This document shows, one piece after another, positions 16,369 to 23,997 of a stretch of DNA of 31,130 nucleotides. The notes beneath the pieces are model-generated. The model saw only the letters and a list, made by a program, of their open reading frames with translations, had not been told where the DNA came from and searched no databases. Source of the DNA: a virus; IMG/VR virus record IMGVR_UViG_3300036398_005784, positions 1 to 31,130 of that record; one strand, given 5' to 3'. Made by a program: the position numbers and the translations under genes. Numbering within the stretch: the first letter of the stretch is position 1; each line of letters begins with the position of its first letter.

Positions 16369-16914
16369 ATGATATTAAATGCTAGACAAAATTTATTTGA
16401 TTTCAGATTTCCAAGAGGATTCTTCTTTCCACAAGTTGAGGAGAAGTATAGGGCATATGTGAGAGCTTTACCTTTACCGATTGATAATGTATCTGATTTT
16501 GTAAATCATACAATTCAATCATTCAGATTACCTGAAATTAATGTTCCATCATCAGAACAATATTTAAGTGCGAGAAAAACAATTTGGAGAGGTCATTTAC
16601 CTCAACACTTGCTTACAAATCAGAAATTTACTGTAACTTTTAAGCTGACGGAAGGATATATAAACTATTTTATATTGTATGATCAATTAAGATTTTTTTT
16701 GGAATTTAGTAATGAAATAGAATTTTTACCAACTTGTAGATTAAGACTTTTAGATTATGGAGGAAGGGAATTTGTTGCAATTAAATTACAGCAAATTACT
16801 ATGACAAATTTAAGTACAGTAGAATTAAGTTATACTTCATCACTACCTCAACAAACTCAATTTACTTGTGATTTTACATTTAATATTTTTGAATTATTAA
16901 AGGAAAATCAATAA
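16369..16914 (+). CDS. Tail-tube/baseplate-like protein, 181 aa
   Basis: This is a compact beta-rich protein. It starts with an RFPRGFFFP segment, has FTVTFKLTEGYINYFILYDQL in the middle and a strand pair near the end (FVAIKLQQITMTNLSTVELSY). The long amphipathic strands, the TVTFKL...NYF element and the size of about 180 aa are typical of tail-tube-fold proteins (gp19/gp48/gp54 type). It closes the virion block, 14 bp after the 1114-aa gene. A role as baseplate tube initiator or tube-like adaptor is inferred; gp19 itself is less likely because only one small copy sits at the end of a baseplate block. Confidence 0.5.
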   Translation: MILNARQNLFDFRFPRGFFFPQVEEKYRAYVRALPLPIDNVSDFVNHTIQSFRLPEINVPSSEQYLSARKTIWRGHLPQHLLTNQKFTVTFKLTEGYINYFILYDQLRFFLEFSNEIEFLPTCRLRLLDYGGREFVAIKLQQITMTNLSTVELSYTSSLPQQTQFTCDFTFNIFELLKENQ

Positions 16915-16921
16915 TTATCCT

Positions 16922-16929
16922 TATCTTTG
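16922..16929 (+). promoter_or_regulatory. Host-type -7 element (TATCTTTG)
   Basis: TATCTTTG is identical to the -7 element at 710-717 and lies 28 bases before the exonuclease ATG. No good -33 TTG is present at the usual distance, so the promoter may be weak or activator-dependent. Confidence 0.4.
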
Positions 16930-16957
16930 TATTATTTTCATTTTCAAGGATATAGTT

Positions 16958-17668
16958 ATGCACAACATCAGTTTTGTACACAATTGCTTATTTTTTGACA
17001 TTGAAACAGTTCGTAAATATAAATCTTTTGAAGAATTAAAAGACAATGAACCACAGATTGCTGAAATTTGGTTGGATAAATGTCAGCATAATGAAAATTA
17101 CAAAAATGAACCAGAATTGATGTATGAAAAATATGCATCATTATATCCTGAATATTCTAAAATAGTTTGCATATCATATGGCTACTATGATTCTGTTACT
17201 TCAAAGTGGAAAATTGAACACTTGAACGATGAACAGATTACTGAAAAGGAATTATTATTTGAATTTGGCAAATTATGTAATACTAAATTTCATAAAAGCA
17301 TTTTGGCTGGATATAATATCAGAAGATTTGATATACCATTTGTATATCGCAGAATGTTAGTTAATAACATATTACCTCCAACACAATTTGATTCTTCTGA
17401 AAAGAAACCTTGGGAAATTATAAATTTAGATTTGTATAAAGTATGGTCAGATTACAATACTTTGAATGGAATGTCTAATTTTGATCTTGTTTGTCATATT
17501 ATGGGAGTACCATCACCTAAACAAGGAGAAGTTAAAGGTGATAGTGTAGGTGAGTATTATTACAATGGTAAGATTCAAGAAATTACGGAATATTGTAAAA
17601 AAGATGTTCAAGCATCAATAAAATTAGCATTAAGTTTAAGCACAGAAAAATTAGAAGAACCTATTTGA
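16958..17668 (+). CDS. Stand-alone 3'-5' exonuclease (PolB exo2 / DEDDy family)
   Basis: This 236-aa protein has all three DEDDy exonuclease motifs. Exo I is FFDIET (Asp14, Glu16), Exo II is GYNIRRFDIPF (Asn120, Asp125), and Exo III is YCKKDV (Tyr212, Asp216). It matches the pattern of the proofreading-type exonuclease family often annotated as predicted 3'-5' exonuclease related to family B polymerase. There is no polymerase part: no motif A, B or C. It sits in an otherwise structural region behind a host-like -7 element, so it may be switched on earlier than its neighbours. Because the polymerase gene in this window lacks an exonuclease domain, this enzyme is a candidate proofreading partner, though it could equally serve in recombination or nucleotide recycling. 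Confidence 0.85.
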   Translation: MHNISFVHNCLFFDIETVRKYKSFEELKDNEPQIAEIWLDKCQHNENYKNEPELMYEKYASLYPEYSKIVCISYGYYDSVTSKWKIEHLNDEQITEKELLFEFGKLCNTKFHKSILAGYNIRRFDIPFVYRRMLVNNILPPTQFDSSEKKPWEIINLDLYKVWSDYNTLNGMSNFDLVCHIMGVPSPKQGEVKGDSVGEYYYNGKIQEITEYCKKDVQASIKLALSLSTEKLEEPI

Positions 17669-17678
17669 AATTCAATAT

Positions 17679-17706
17679 ATAGGGGTAGAATATAATCTAC
17701 CCCTAT
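17679..17706 (+). other. Perfect 11-bp hairpin over the first leader ATG
   Basis: ATAGGGGTAGA at 17679-17689 and TCTACCCCTAT at 17696-17706 form a perfect inverted repeat with a 6-nt loop. There is no T-run on either side, so it is not a normal terminator. The right arm covers the first two bases of the first leader ATG (17705-17707). It may end or protect the exonuclease transcript, or regulate the next gene. Confidence 0.7.
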
Positions 17707-17772
17707 GAACAAATATACATTTTAGTAATGAACAAATATACATTTTAGTAATGAACAATATACATTTTAGTA
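17705..17772 (+). repeat. Three tandem 23-bp units forming leader mini-frames
   Basis: Units lie at 17705-17727, 17728-17750 and 17751-17772. The first two are identical and each encodes MNKYTF then TAG, with the next ATG 2 bases after the stop. The third has lost one A, which removes the stop and opens the 165-aa gene (MNNIHFSK). The array therefore sits at the gene's own start. Confidence 0.9.
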
Positions 17773-18248
17773 AAATATTATTTGAAAACAGAATGTTACT
17801 TGATAAAGTAATGAATAAAGCATTTTCTTTTGGTTTAGAAAGTCTAAACAATGAAGAAAAAGAGATTTTACAAAAGTTTTCACAAGGTAATTTTGTTTTT
17901 CAAAGTTCTGAACAAGATGCAGAAGATTGGATAAATGAACTTTTAAAAGATTTTGAGATTAAACCGTATAAAAGAAAATCGTTTGATTATCTTATTGAAG
18001 AGGGGTATTTAGTTGTAAATAAAAATACAGATTTTGAATTAGCAATTATACAATTAAAAGTAACAAATATTAGACTGAATAGTTCAAGAAAGTTTAAAGA
18101 TTTATTTTTAGATAACGAAACTTTAATGAATTTAAAGACAACATTTGGATTGACTGATGAAAATGCTACATACATTTTTGTAAAATGTTTAGAAGAAAAG
18201 TTTCCAGATTTTGACTTTGAAAAATTTGAGCATTATTTAAAATTTTAA
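17751..18248 (+). CDS. Hypothetical protein, 165 aa
   Basis: This is a soluble, mostly helical protein with no recognised motif. Acidic clusters occur near 58-70 (EQDAEDWINELLKDFEI) and at the C-terminus (FPDFDFEKFEHYLKF). The start lies in the third copy of a 23-bp repeat: one deleted A relative to the other copies gives this frame instead of a short stop. The gene converges on the RmlD-like gene with no space between the stops (18246-18248 and 18249-18251). No terminator is visible there. Confidence 0.6.
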   Translation: MNNIHFSKILFENRMLLDKVMNKAFSFGLESLNNEEKEILQKFSQGNFVFQSSEQDAEDWINELLKDFEIKPYKRKSFDYLIEEGYLVVNKNTDFELAIIQLKVTNIRLNSSRKFKDLFLDNETLMNLKTTFGLTDENATYIFVKCLEEKFPDFDFEKFEHYLKF

Positions 18249-19064
18249 CTATTCTTCTATTAATTCTTTATTTTCAAATAATTCTCTGAAACTCGGTAAT
18301 GATTCATAATTAGCATATCCCCATAATTTTTCTAATTCTTTTCTTTTTATTGTTTTTAATGTGTGATTAATAGGTATGACAGAAGAAGAACGCTCTATGT
18401 AAGGGGATTGATTATTTCTCCAAGCAATATAATGGAAAATCTCATATTCTGTTTGTTCGTCTTTTGGTATAAGATGATATACTCCATTTTTAATCTCATA
18501 ATAATTCTGAATAAAACCATTAATCAAAAGATTAAGAGATAGATTTGTTATGTATGTATATTTTTTATCAATAGATCCGTAGTATGTCTTTTCATTATTA
18601 AATTTGATATTTATGTCATTAAATAATTCATATCTAAAAGTCCAAACTCTTTCACTATAAATTTCACCAACTGATATTGTTTTACCATAAAAGTCTATTG
18701 GGGAATGTCTATCAATTTCTGTTGATTGATTCCAATTCTCATTTCCAAAAACATAACCTGATGTTAAGAAAATAAATTTAACTTTAGGATTTTGTCTATA
18801 AAGACAATAAGGAATATACGAATTAAGAATCAACATCTTCTCTTTATTGAAACCACTATTCTCATTAATATCATAAATAATCCACTCTAAATTATCAGTA
18901 TTATTTTCATCTATGATATTTTGAAAATAGTTGGCATATAACAATTCATTTTCTAACTCTTGAATTTCGTCTAAATAAAATGTTGTACTATTATTAATAA
19001 GGAGATTTCTGTTTAATGTAAAAACTATTGTGTTAGTTTTAGAATTTTTGTAGGTGTTTGTCAT
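18249..19064 (-). CDS. Degenerate RmlD-like SDR protein
   Basis: Residues 96-135 follow the dTDP-4-dehydrorhamnose reductase (RmlD) pattern: KFIFLTSGYVFGNENW, then TEIDRHSPIDFYGKTISVGE, comparable to the usual STDYVFDG...E.D...P...YGRSKLAGE. However, the catalytic lysine four residues after Tyr126 is replaced by Ile130, the usual Asp in STDYVF is Gly103, and no N-terminal GxxGxxG cofactor loop is visible. The enzyme is therefore probably inactive as a reductase, or altered to a binding role. The gene is 271 aa, close to the family's usual 280-300. It lies downstream of the small terminase-like gene, with 70 bp between them. The true RmlB at 4197 could supply the upstream sugar intermediate. 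Confidence 0.55.
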   Translation of the reverse strand: MTNTYKNSKTNTIVFTLNRNLLINNSTTFYLDEIQELENELLYANYFQNIIDENNTDNLEWIIYDINENSGFNKEKMLILNSYIPYCLYRQNPKVKFIFLTSGYVFGNENWNQSTEIDRHSPIDFYGKTISVGEIYSERVWTFRYELFNDINIKFNNEKTYYGSIDKKYTYITNLSLNLLINGFIQNYYEIKNGVYHLIPKDEQTEYEIFHYIAWRNNQSPYIERSSSVIPINHTLKTIKRKELEKLWGYANYESLPSFRELFENKELIEE

Positions 19065-19134
19065 ATATGAATACCTAATACTTAACTTATAAGAATTGAA
19101 AGCAAATTATAGTATTTTAATATTAAATCAAAAT

Positions 19135-19833
19135 TTATTCTAAGCCACCTTGTCCATCTTCTTCATTCTCTGTGTATTTCATACGCACAACTTCAATCTT
19201 TTCTTCAGTTTCTTCTTTAATCTTTTCTTCTTCTTCTAAATTTTTACGAGCATCTTCAATTTCAGAAGCATTTTTTATAGCCAAAAGAAGATTTCTAGTT
19301 CCTCTAAATTTCATTGAATTGGCATTTACACCTTCAATATCATCTATTGGTAATTTACTTTGCTCAAATAATTCACTTTTCAAATCTTTATAGTTCTTCT
19401 CTAATACCATTATAGTCTGTAATAACTCTTTTGGCATATTATTTTTTGAACCTAAAAGTGATGCAAGAGCGGTGTACATCTTAAAGTCATCATCTCCTGA
19501 GTCTATTCTTTCCATAATTTGAATTAAAGCAACATCACTAACCGCCTTTTTCCATAAGATTTCAGAAAGAGCAATTGAATCAACATTAAGTCTTTGCTGA
19601 ACTCTCGGATCTAACATATTTTCATTAGTCACATATGACTCACAAAATGCTTCCACTATTGGACGAACACTTTTATTTGTTTCATCAAGCATTTTACGAA
19701 AATCTGTAAAACCAGTTTTTGGTTTAGTCACAGATTGTAAAATTTTAGGATCATTCTGTATTCTACCTTGGATTTCATTATTAACTTTTTCAAGTTCTTT
19801 AAGAATATCCAAATCTTGATTTTTTGAATCCAT
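19135..19833 (-). CDS. gp16-like small terminase subunit
   Basis: This 232-aa protein is helical. In the middle it has the pattern of T4 gp16: a segment DSGDDDFKMYTALASLLGSK followed by helices with LLQTIMVLEKNYKDLKSEL. A strand then reads KFRGTRNLLLAIKNAS, comparable to the FxGSxxELxxxI element near the end of gp16. The C-terminus (about 200-232) is acidic and ends EEDGQGGLE. T4 gp16 is 164 aa, so this protein has an extra N-terminal segment. Small terminase binds the packaging substrate and stimulates the large terminase, which is not in the window. The gene follows the gp14-like neck gene by 32 bp, similar to the 13-14-15-16-17 cluster of T4 but with gp15 missing. The assignment rests on weak similarity. 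Confidence 0.5.
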   Translation of the reverse strand: MDSKNQDLDILKELEKVNNEIQGRIQNDPKILQSVTKPKTGFTDFRKMLDETNKSVRPIVEAFCESYVTNENMLDPRVQQRLNVDSIALSEILWKKAVSDVALIQIMERIDSGDDDFKMYTALASLLGSKNNMPKELLQTIMVLEKNYKDLKSELFEQSKLPIDDIEGVNANSMKFRGTRNLLLAIKNASEIEDARKNLEEEEKIKEETEEKIEVVRMKYTENEEDGQGGLE

Positions 19834-19865
19834 ATTATATTCCTTTATTATACTATTATAGATTT

Positions 19866-21839
19866 TTACAATAATTTGTTTGGATGACCACCGACATAAG
19901 GTAATCTTATTCGTGGTATAGCATTATCTATAATAATAGATTGGTCTGAATCAGAAACAATTGATTCATTTAGAAATTTTACCATTTTTTCTGGTTCAAT
20001 TGTTACTGACATAAGACGTAAATTAGTCATTTTCATATAACTAGCCATAACTTTATATTTATATGGATGAGACACATCATTTACTTCTATGTTATTATAT
20101 GTATATTCATATATTACATCCATATCAGTTGTGGTTGGTATATTTGTGTTTGGATTCCATTTCCGCTTTAAGATGCTTAAAGAAAGCTGTTTATACTTTG
20201 CTGAATAATTAAATACTAAACAATACCATGTGTCTAAAGCAAGATTTTCAGGTAAAATGAAATTATAAATATCAGTTCCAATAGTTGCTTGGAAAAATTT
20301 TGAATCGTGATTTTCTAAACGAAATCCTTTTTCATTATAAAGTCCATCTATAAATGTTCTTGGATAATTTTTACGAACTTTAAGTCCAGCATAATTTGAA
20401 GACCAATCTGGATAATTATTATCAAGATATTGTTTTATTGAATTTGTTATTTCTACTCTAATTATTGTAGCAGATAATCTTTGAATAACTTTTCCATAAA
20501 ATGTTAGAGTTGAATTGTTTTTAGAAAAAGTTACTGTTCCTCCAACATCAACGCCTATATCAGCATTTGTTGTAATTTTAAGAATAGTCCCATACTCTTC
20601 AAGAACTGTAACTGAACGGATTAATGTTGTTGGATTTCTTAATAAAAACCAACAAGTTAAAGCCCTTTCACTACTTTCATCCCATGAAACAGGAACAAGA
20701 TAATCAACCATAGTTCTTACAATATTCTTATCATCAGTTATTGAAGAACTTAAATCGTATCTGTAATGTGAAATTAAGGTGTGATAATTTAATAAATCTC
20801 TTTCTTCAATTAAAAGATTACTATCAATATAATCTCTTACTTTATCAGATTTTCTTGTACTAATTGTGAATTGTTGTTCGTTAGTTATTTTCTTTAATTC
20901 TTGGTCAAGTTTATTATCAAATAATTCAGCAGTTGAATTTGATAATTCGTCCAATTCATTCATTATAGATTCATCTTTTAGAACATTTGCTTTATCTGCA
21001 TACTTAATCAAAGATACTTTGTAGTATAAATCTTTATACATCATATCTCTATGTTGTGTTGAAGATGCAACTTCAAAAAGACGATTAGCTATTGGTAAAT
21101 AAATAATATCTCTTTTTTGAGGACCAATCCCCTTCCCATAAAATGATTCAAAATATCGTTTATCAATATGAACTTCAAATGGTTCTTCGTAATCTATATT
21201 AAAAGGATTGAAATTTAATTTAGAATCAGGAAACTGATTATTTGGAACTAATAACTTTATACACTTATAGTCTTTAGATGATTCATAAATACCATATTCT
21301 TTTAGGATAACATCTAAAGAACGCATTTGTGGTGTAACTCTAATATATGCAGCTTTATGACCAAAAATAAGATTTACATTATAAGATAATTTTCTTTGAA
21401 GTTCTACCGCTAAATTAACAGCATAGGGGTTAAAATAAAAGTTGTTAAGAAAAGCAGCACCTTTTCTATTTCCAGTTGTATATGCATTTACAGGTGGCTG
21501 AATCACATTATCATCTGTGCTTTCAGGAATAGTAATAATAAGAGGACTTATGGAATTTATAGTAAGTGGTGAACCGCTAATTAAGGTATAGCGAATTTGA
21601 AAATATAAAACTGTTTGATTTGTTAAGGTTATACTTTCAATATTGGGAATTGTAAGTTCTATCCAAGATGAATAAGTTTCTTGATCATAACTCCATCTAA
21701 ATACTTTTTCAACATTAGTATTATCAATATCTTCAAAATCAATATTTTCAACTATTTGATAACTACTAACATTAGATAAATTGCTAATAGATTGAGTTAT
21801 GATGGCATAATCACCTGGTAAAGATAAATAAGAACTCAT
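19866..21839 (-). CDS. Enlarged gp14-like neck protein
   Basis: This is a 657-aa structural protein, much longer than T4 gp14 (about 256 aa). Residues about 170-285 contain the gp14 signature: MRSLDVILKEYGIYESS, then FEVHIDKRYFES and QKRDIIYLPIANRLFEVA followed by MMYKDLYYKVSLIKY. In T4-like neck proteins the same order reads RDLIYLP(L/I)xxxLFEIxxVEH...YQxG. The N-terminal 110 residues are a separate beta domain (FRWSYDQETYSSWIELTIPN). The C-terminal 150 residues contain a jelly-roll-like LamG pattern (ENLALDTWYCLVFNYSA). The extra domains may decorate the neck or bind sugars. A candidate late promoter lies 24 bases upstream. The gene is followed by the gp16-like gene, which supports a neck/packaging role. 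Confidence 0.5.
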   Translation of the reverse strand: MSSYLSLPGDYAIITQSISNLSNVSSYQIVENIDFEDIDNTNVEKVFRWSYDQETYSSWIELTIPNIESITLTNQTVLYFQIRYTLISGSPLTINSISPLIITIPESTDDNVIQPPVNAYTTGNRKGAAFLNNFYFNPYAVNLAVELQRKLSYNVNLIFGHKAAYIRVTPQMRSLDVILKEYGIYESSKDYKCIKLLVPNNQFPDSKLNFNPFNIDYEEPFEVHIDKRYFESFYGKGIGPQKRDIIYLPIANRLFEVASSTQHRDMMYKDLYYKVSLIKYADKANVLKDESIMNELDELSNSTAELFDNKLDQELKKITNEQQFTISTRKSDKVRDYIDSNLLIEERDLLNYHTLISHYRYDLSSSITDDKNIVRTMVDYLVPVSWDESSERALTCWFLLRNPTTLIRSVTVLEEYGTILKITTNADIGVDVGGTVTFSKNNSTLTFYGKVIQRLSATIIRVEITNSIKQYLDNNYPDWSSNYAGLKVRKNYPRTFIDGLYNEKGFRLENHDSKFFQATIGTDIYNFILPENLALDTWYCLVFNYSAKYKQLSLSILKRKWNPNTNIPTTTDMDVIYEYTYNNIEVNDVSHPYKYKVMASYMKMTNLRLMSVTIEPEKMVKFLNESIVSDSDQSIIIDNAIPRIRLPYVGGHPNKLL

Positions 21840-21863
21840 GAATATAATGTTAATTATTATCTT

Positions 21864-21872
21864 CTATATATC
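21864..21872 (-). promoter_or_regulatory. Candidate late promoter (GATATATAG, minus strand)
   Basis: Read on the minus strand, GATATATAG is 24 bases before the ATG of the gp14-like gene. It is the only perfect copy seen on this strand. It marks the change from replication genes to virion genes in the leftward unit. Confidence 0.5.
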
Positions 21873-21914
21873 TATAATAAAAGAATAATACAAGATATGC
21901 TGTAATATTTGAAA

Positions 21915-22373
21915 TTAGAACAATCTCCCTATTTTTTTGCTCTTGAAAATCTCAAAATCAACATTTAATTCATTAAGTAGTTCTTCTTTGAATTTTACAG
22001 GTATAGCATTAAAGAATTGAGATAGATTTATTTTAAGTATTTCTGCCGTTTTATCAATTAATTCAACTCTTGTCCATTCCATAGTAGAAGTGTTTGAATG
22101 AACTAAGATATAAAGTTCTGCTAAATTATTTTTAGGAAATTTTCTTTGTTCAATAAGATAATGGGCAAATATAGAATGTTCTAAGACTTCTACAATATGA
22201 GTTTCCAATCTTGATTTTCTATCATATTCTTGTGGATTTTTACAATAATCAAGATGTTGGCTTACATAAACTTCATCTAAATTATTGTTTTGAATCGGAT
22301 TAAAATCAATATTATTCTGATTGAAATCATTATCTAAAATTTTATCTCCACGCTTATATCGTGAATTACTCAT
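21915..22373 (-). CDS. Hypothetical protein, possible gp33-like late transcription coactivator
   Basis: This is a 152-aa protein. The N-terminal 35 residues are Asn/Asp-rich and probably disordered. Residues 60-145 are helical. The region TRVELIDKTAEILKINLSQFF followed by PVKFKEELLNELNVDF has the helix pattern of T4-like gp33 coactivators, in which a YCExxxIE segment is followed by KLIxxPLKEKI and then ELNxL. The very C-terminal residues are KKIGRLF, an aromatic-ended tail like the clamp-binding tails of T4 gp33, gp55 and gp43. If correct, the protein would link the sliding clamp at 26513-27298 to late transcription at GATATATAG sites. The similarity is short, and an unrelated helical protein is quite possible. 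It is read from the replication operon, 16 bp after the helicase. Confidence 0.45.
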   Translation of the reverse strand: MSNSRYKRGDKILDNDFNQNNIDFNPIQNNNLDEVYVSQHLDYCKNPQEYDRKSRLETHIVEVLEHSIFAHYLIEQRKFPKNNLAELYILVHSNTSTMEWTRVELIDKTAEILKINLSQFFNAIPVKFKEELLNELNVDFEIFKSKKIGRLF

Positions 22374-22389
22374 ATGTAAAAGGTTATTT

Positions 22390-23709
22390 TTATTCTATAT
22401 CTTGAGTTATTGGTGATTCAGCATCTTCATCAATTCGCATTAAATTATATTTAACATTGAATTTTTTTCTATAATTTTTAGCTTGAGCATGACGAGTAAG
22501 CAATGCTTTAATCACATAACTATTTTCACTATACATTAGTGGATCTTGGATAATTGCACCCATAAAATCAACCGTATGTGCTAATGAAGAACTTTCTGCG
22601 ATATTTGTTATATTTATGTTTGATGCTGCAAATGCTCCACGATTAACTTGCATAGCAGTAGCAATACACCATCTATTTTTTTGACCCATAGCACGTAAAT
22701 CTTCTGATACATGCTTAATTTTCATATATGTATTTTCTGAATTTGGTATTCTCCAATTCTTAACAATACCTATATAGTCAATTATTACGAGATCAAAGTT
22801 TATTCCATGAACTTCTTGTTCTTTTTTTAAATATGCTTCAAAATCTAAAACAGATGCTGTGGACATTGGAAACTCTTTAACAAAGAGTTGACCTGGCACA
22901 ATAAATTCTGTTGTTGAATTTTCAAATTTGAATTGCTTCAATTTTTGTTTCATTTCTATTGGATCTTCGGCTGAAGTAGAATATTGATCCATAGACAGAT
23001 TAAGAAGATTTGCACCGCATCGTTGTGTTATTTCAAAATCTTGTAATTCAAGAGTAATATAACACACATTATGTCCATTTCTAACAGCATTACACGCTAA
23101 ATTAACAAGCCAAACGCTTTTACCTACTTTAGGTTCTCCTAAAAGAACAACAAGATTTCCATAGCCATAACCACCGCCAAGAACTGCATCAAAAAATGGA
23201 TATCCTGTAGAAAATCGTTCTATTCTTTTTGATTTATGGGATTCTGCATTATAAAAATCAAGACCGCCATTAAAATCAAGTCCAAGTGATTCACTATCAA
23301 GAAGAAGTTTTTTTATGGTGTAAACAAAGTCGTTTACATTTTCACTATTAACTTCAGTTGTTTGTGCATATTCAACACCACTCTCAAGAGCAATTAATAT
23401 ATTTCTATATTCAAGAAAAGTGTGAAAGTTTTCTTTTAACCACTCTTGATCGTATTCATTAATGTCTGTGTCATAAATAGAATCAACTGCTTCGGAACTT
23501 ATCTTGTCAGTAAGTTTCTTTTCAATAAGCAAATGTTCAAATTGCTTTTTCGTTGGAATCTTACTAAATCGATCAAAAAATTTCTTCACAATTGAAAAGA
23601 TTCTCTGATACTCTTTTATTCTAAAGAATTCTAATTTAATCTTATGAAGATAATCAGGATTATCTAAAATATATTTTAGATAAAGTCTTTCAAATTGAGT
23701 TGATTCCAT
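22390..23709 (-). CDS. DnaB/gp41-type replicative helicase
   Basis: This 439-aa protein is a hexameric RecA-fold helicase that unwinds DNA at the replication fork. An N-terminal helical domain covers about residues 1-110 and a linker about 110-160. The core has STGYPFFDAVLGGGYGYG (167-184), Walker A GEPKVGKS (191-198), a VCYITLELQ strand with the catalytic Glu, and Walker B LVIIDYIGIV (Asp311). A later ESSSLAHTVDFMGAI sensor segment resembles the DnaB/gp41 Gln/Arg-finger region. The length is near that of T4 gp41 (475 aa). It lies 6 bp after the 92-aa gene in the clamp-polymerase-UvsX operon. A gp61-type primase is not seen in the window. Confidence 0.9.
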   Translation of the reverse strand: MESTQFERLYLKYILDNPDYLHKIKLEFFRIKEYQRIFSIVKKFFDRFSKIPTKKQFEHLLIEKKLTDKISSEAVDSIYDTDINEYDQEWLKENFHTFLEYRNILIALESGVEYAQTTEVNSENVNDFVYTIKKLLLDSESLGLDFNGGLDFYNAESHKSKRIERFSTGYPFFDAVLGGGYGYGNLVVLLGEPKVGKSVWLVNLACNAVRNGHNVCYITLELQDFEITQRCGANLLNLSMDQYSTSAEDPIEMKQKLKQFKFENSTTEFIVPGQLFVKEFPMSTASVLDFEAYLKKEQEVHGINFDLVIIDYIGIVKNWRIPNSENTYMKIKHVSEDLRAMGQKNRWCIATAMQVNRGAFAASNINITNIAESSSLAHTVDFMGAIIQDPLMYSENSYVIKALLTRHAQAKNYRKKFNVKYNLMRIDEDAESPITQDIE

Positions 23710-23715
23710 TTATTT

Positions 23716-23994
23716 TTATTCCCAGCCGTGCTTTATTAGATTATAGTTTGATTCGTCAATTTGTTCTAAGAATTCTTTTTTAATCAAAGTCTTTAGAATT
23801 ATTTCTAATTTATCTTCATCATTAGAAACAATTTCCATTAGTTTTGATTTTTTAATTATAGTATTATCTTGAAATTCTAAATATCTAGCAATTTCATATA
23901 ATACTCCTTCTGCATCAGGCCAATTTTTTGTCTTTCTATGTACCTTTAATTCATATTTCAAAGGTAACTTTTCTGCATCAATTTTCAAAGACAT
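23716..23994 (-). CDS. Small winged-helix-like protein, 92 aa
   Basis: This 92-aa protein has the helix-helix-strand layout of a winged helix. Helix 1 is GVLYEIARYL, a helix follows at IIKKSKLMEIVSNDEDK, a recognition-type helix reads LEIILKTLIKKEFLEQI, and a short hairpin ends the chain. In T4, small genes 40 and 46.x also sit near uvsX and 41, and a helicase-loading or assembly role is one possibility. It is embedded in the replication operon with gaps of 3 and 6 bp on its two sides, so it is clearly a real gene. No similarity to the gp59 loader is seen; gp59 is larger. Confidence 0.6.
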   Translation of the reverse strand: MSLKIDAEKLPLKYELKVHRKTKNWPDAEGVLYEIARYLEFQDNTIIKKSKLMEIVSNDEDKLEIILKTLIKKEFLEQIDESNYNLIKHGWE

Positions 23995-23997
23995 AAA

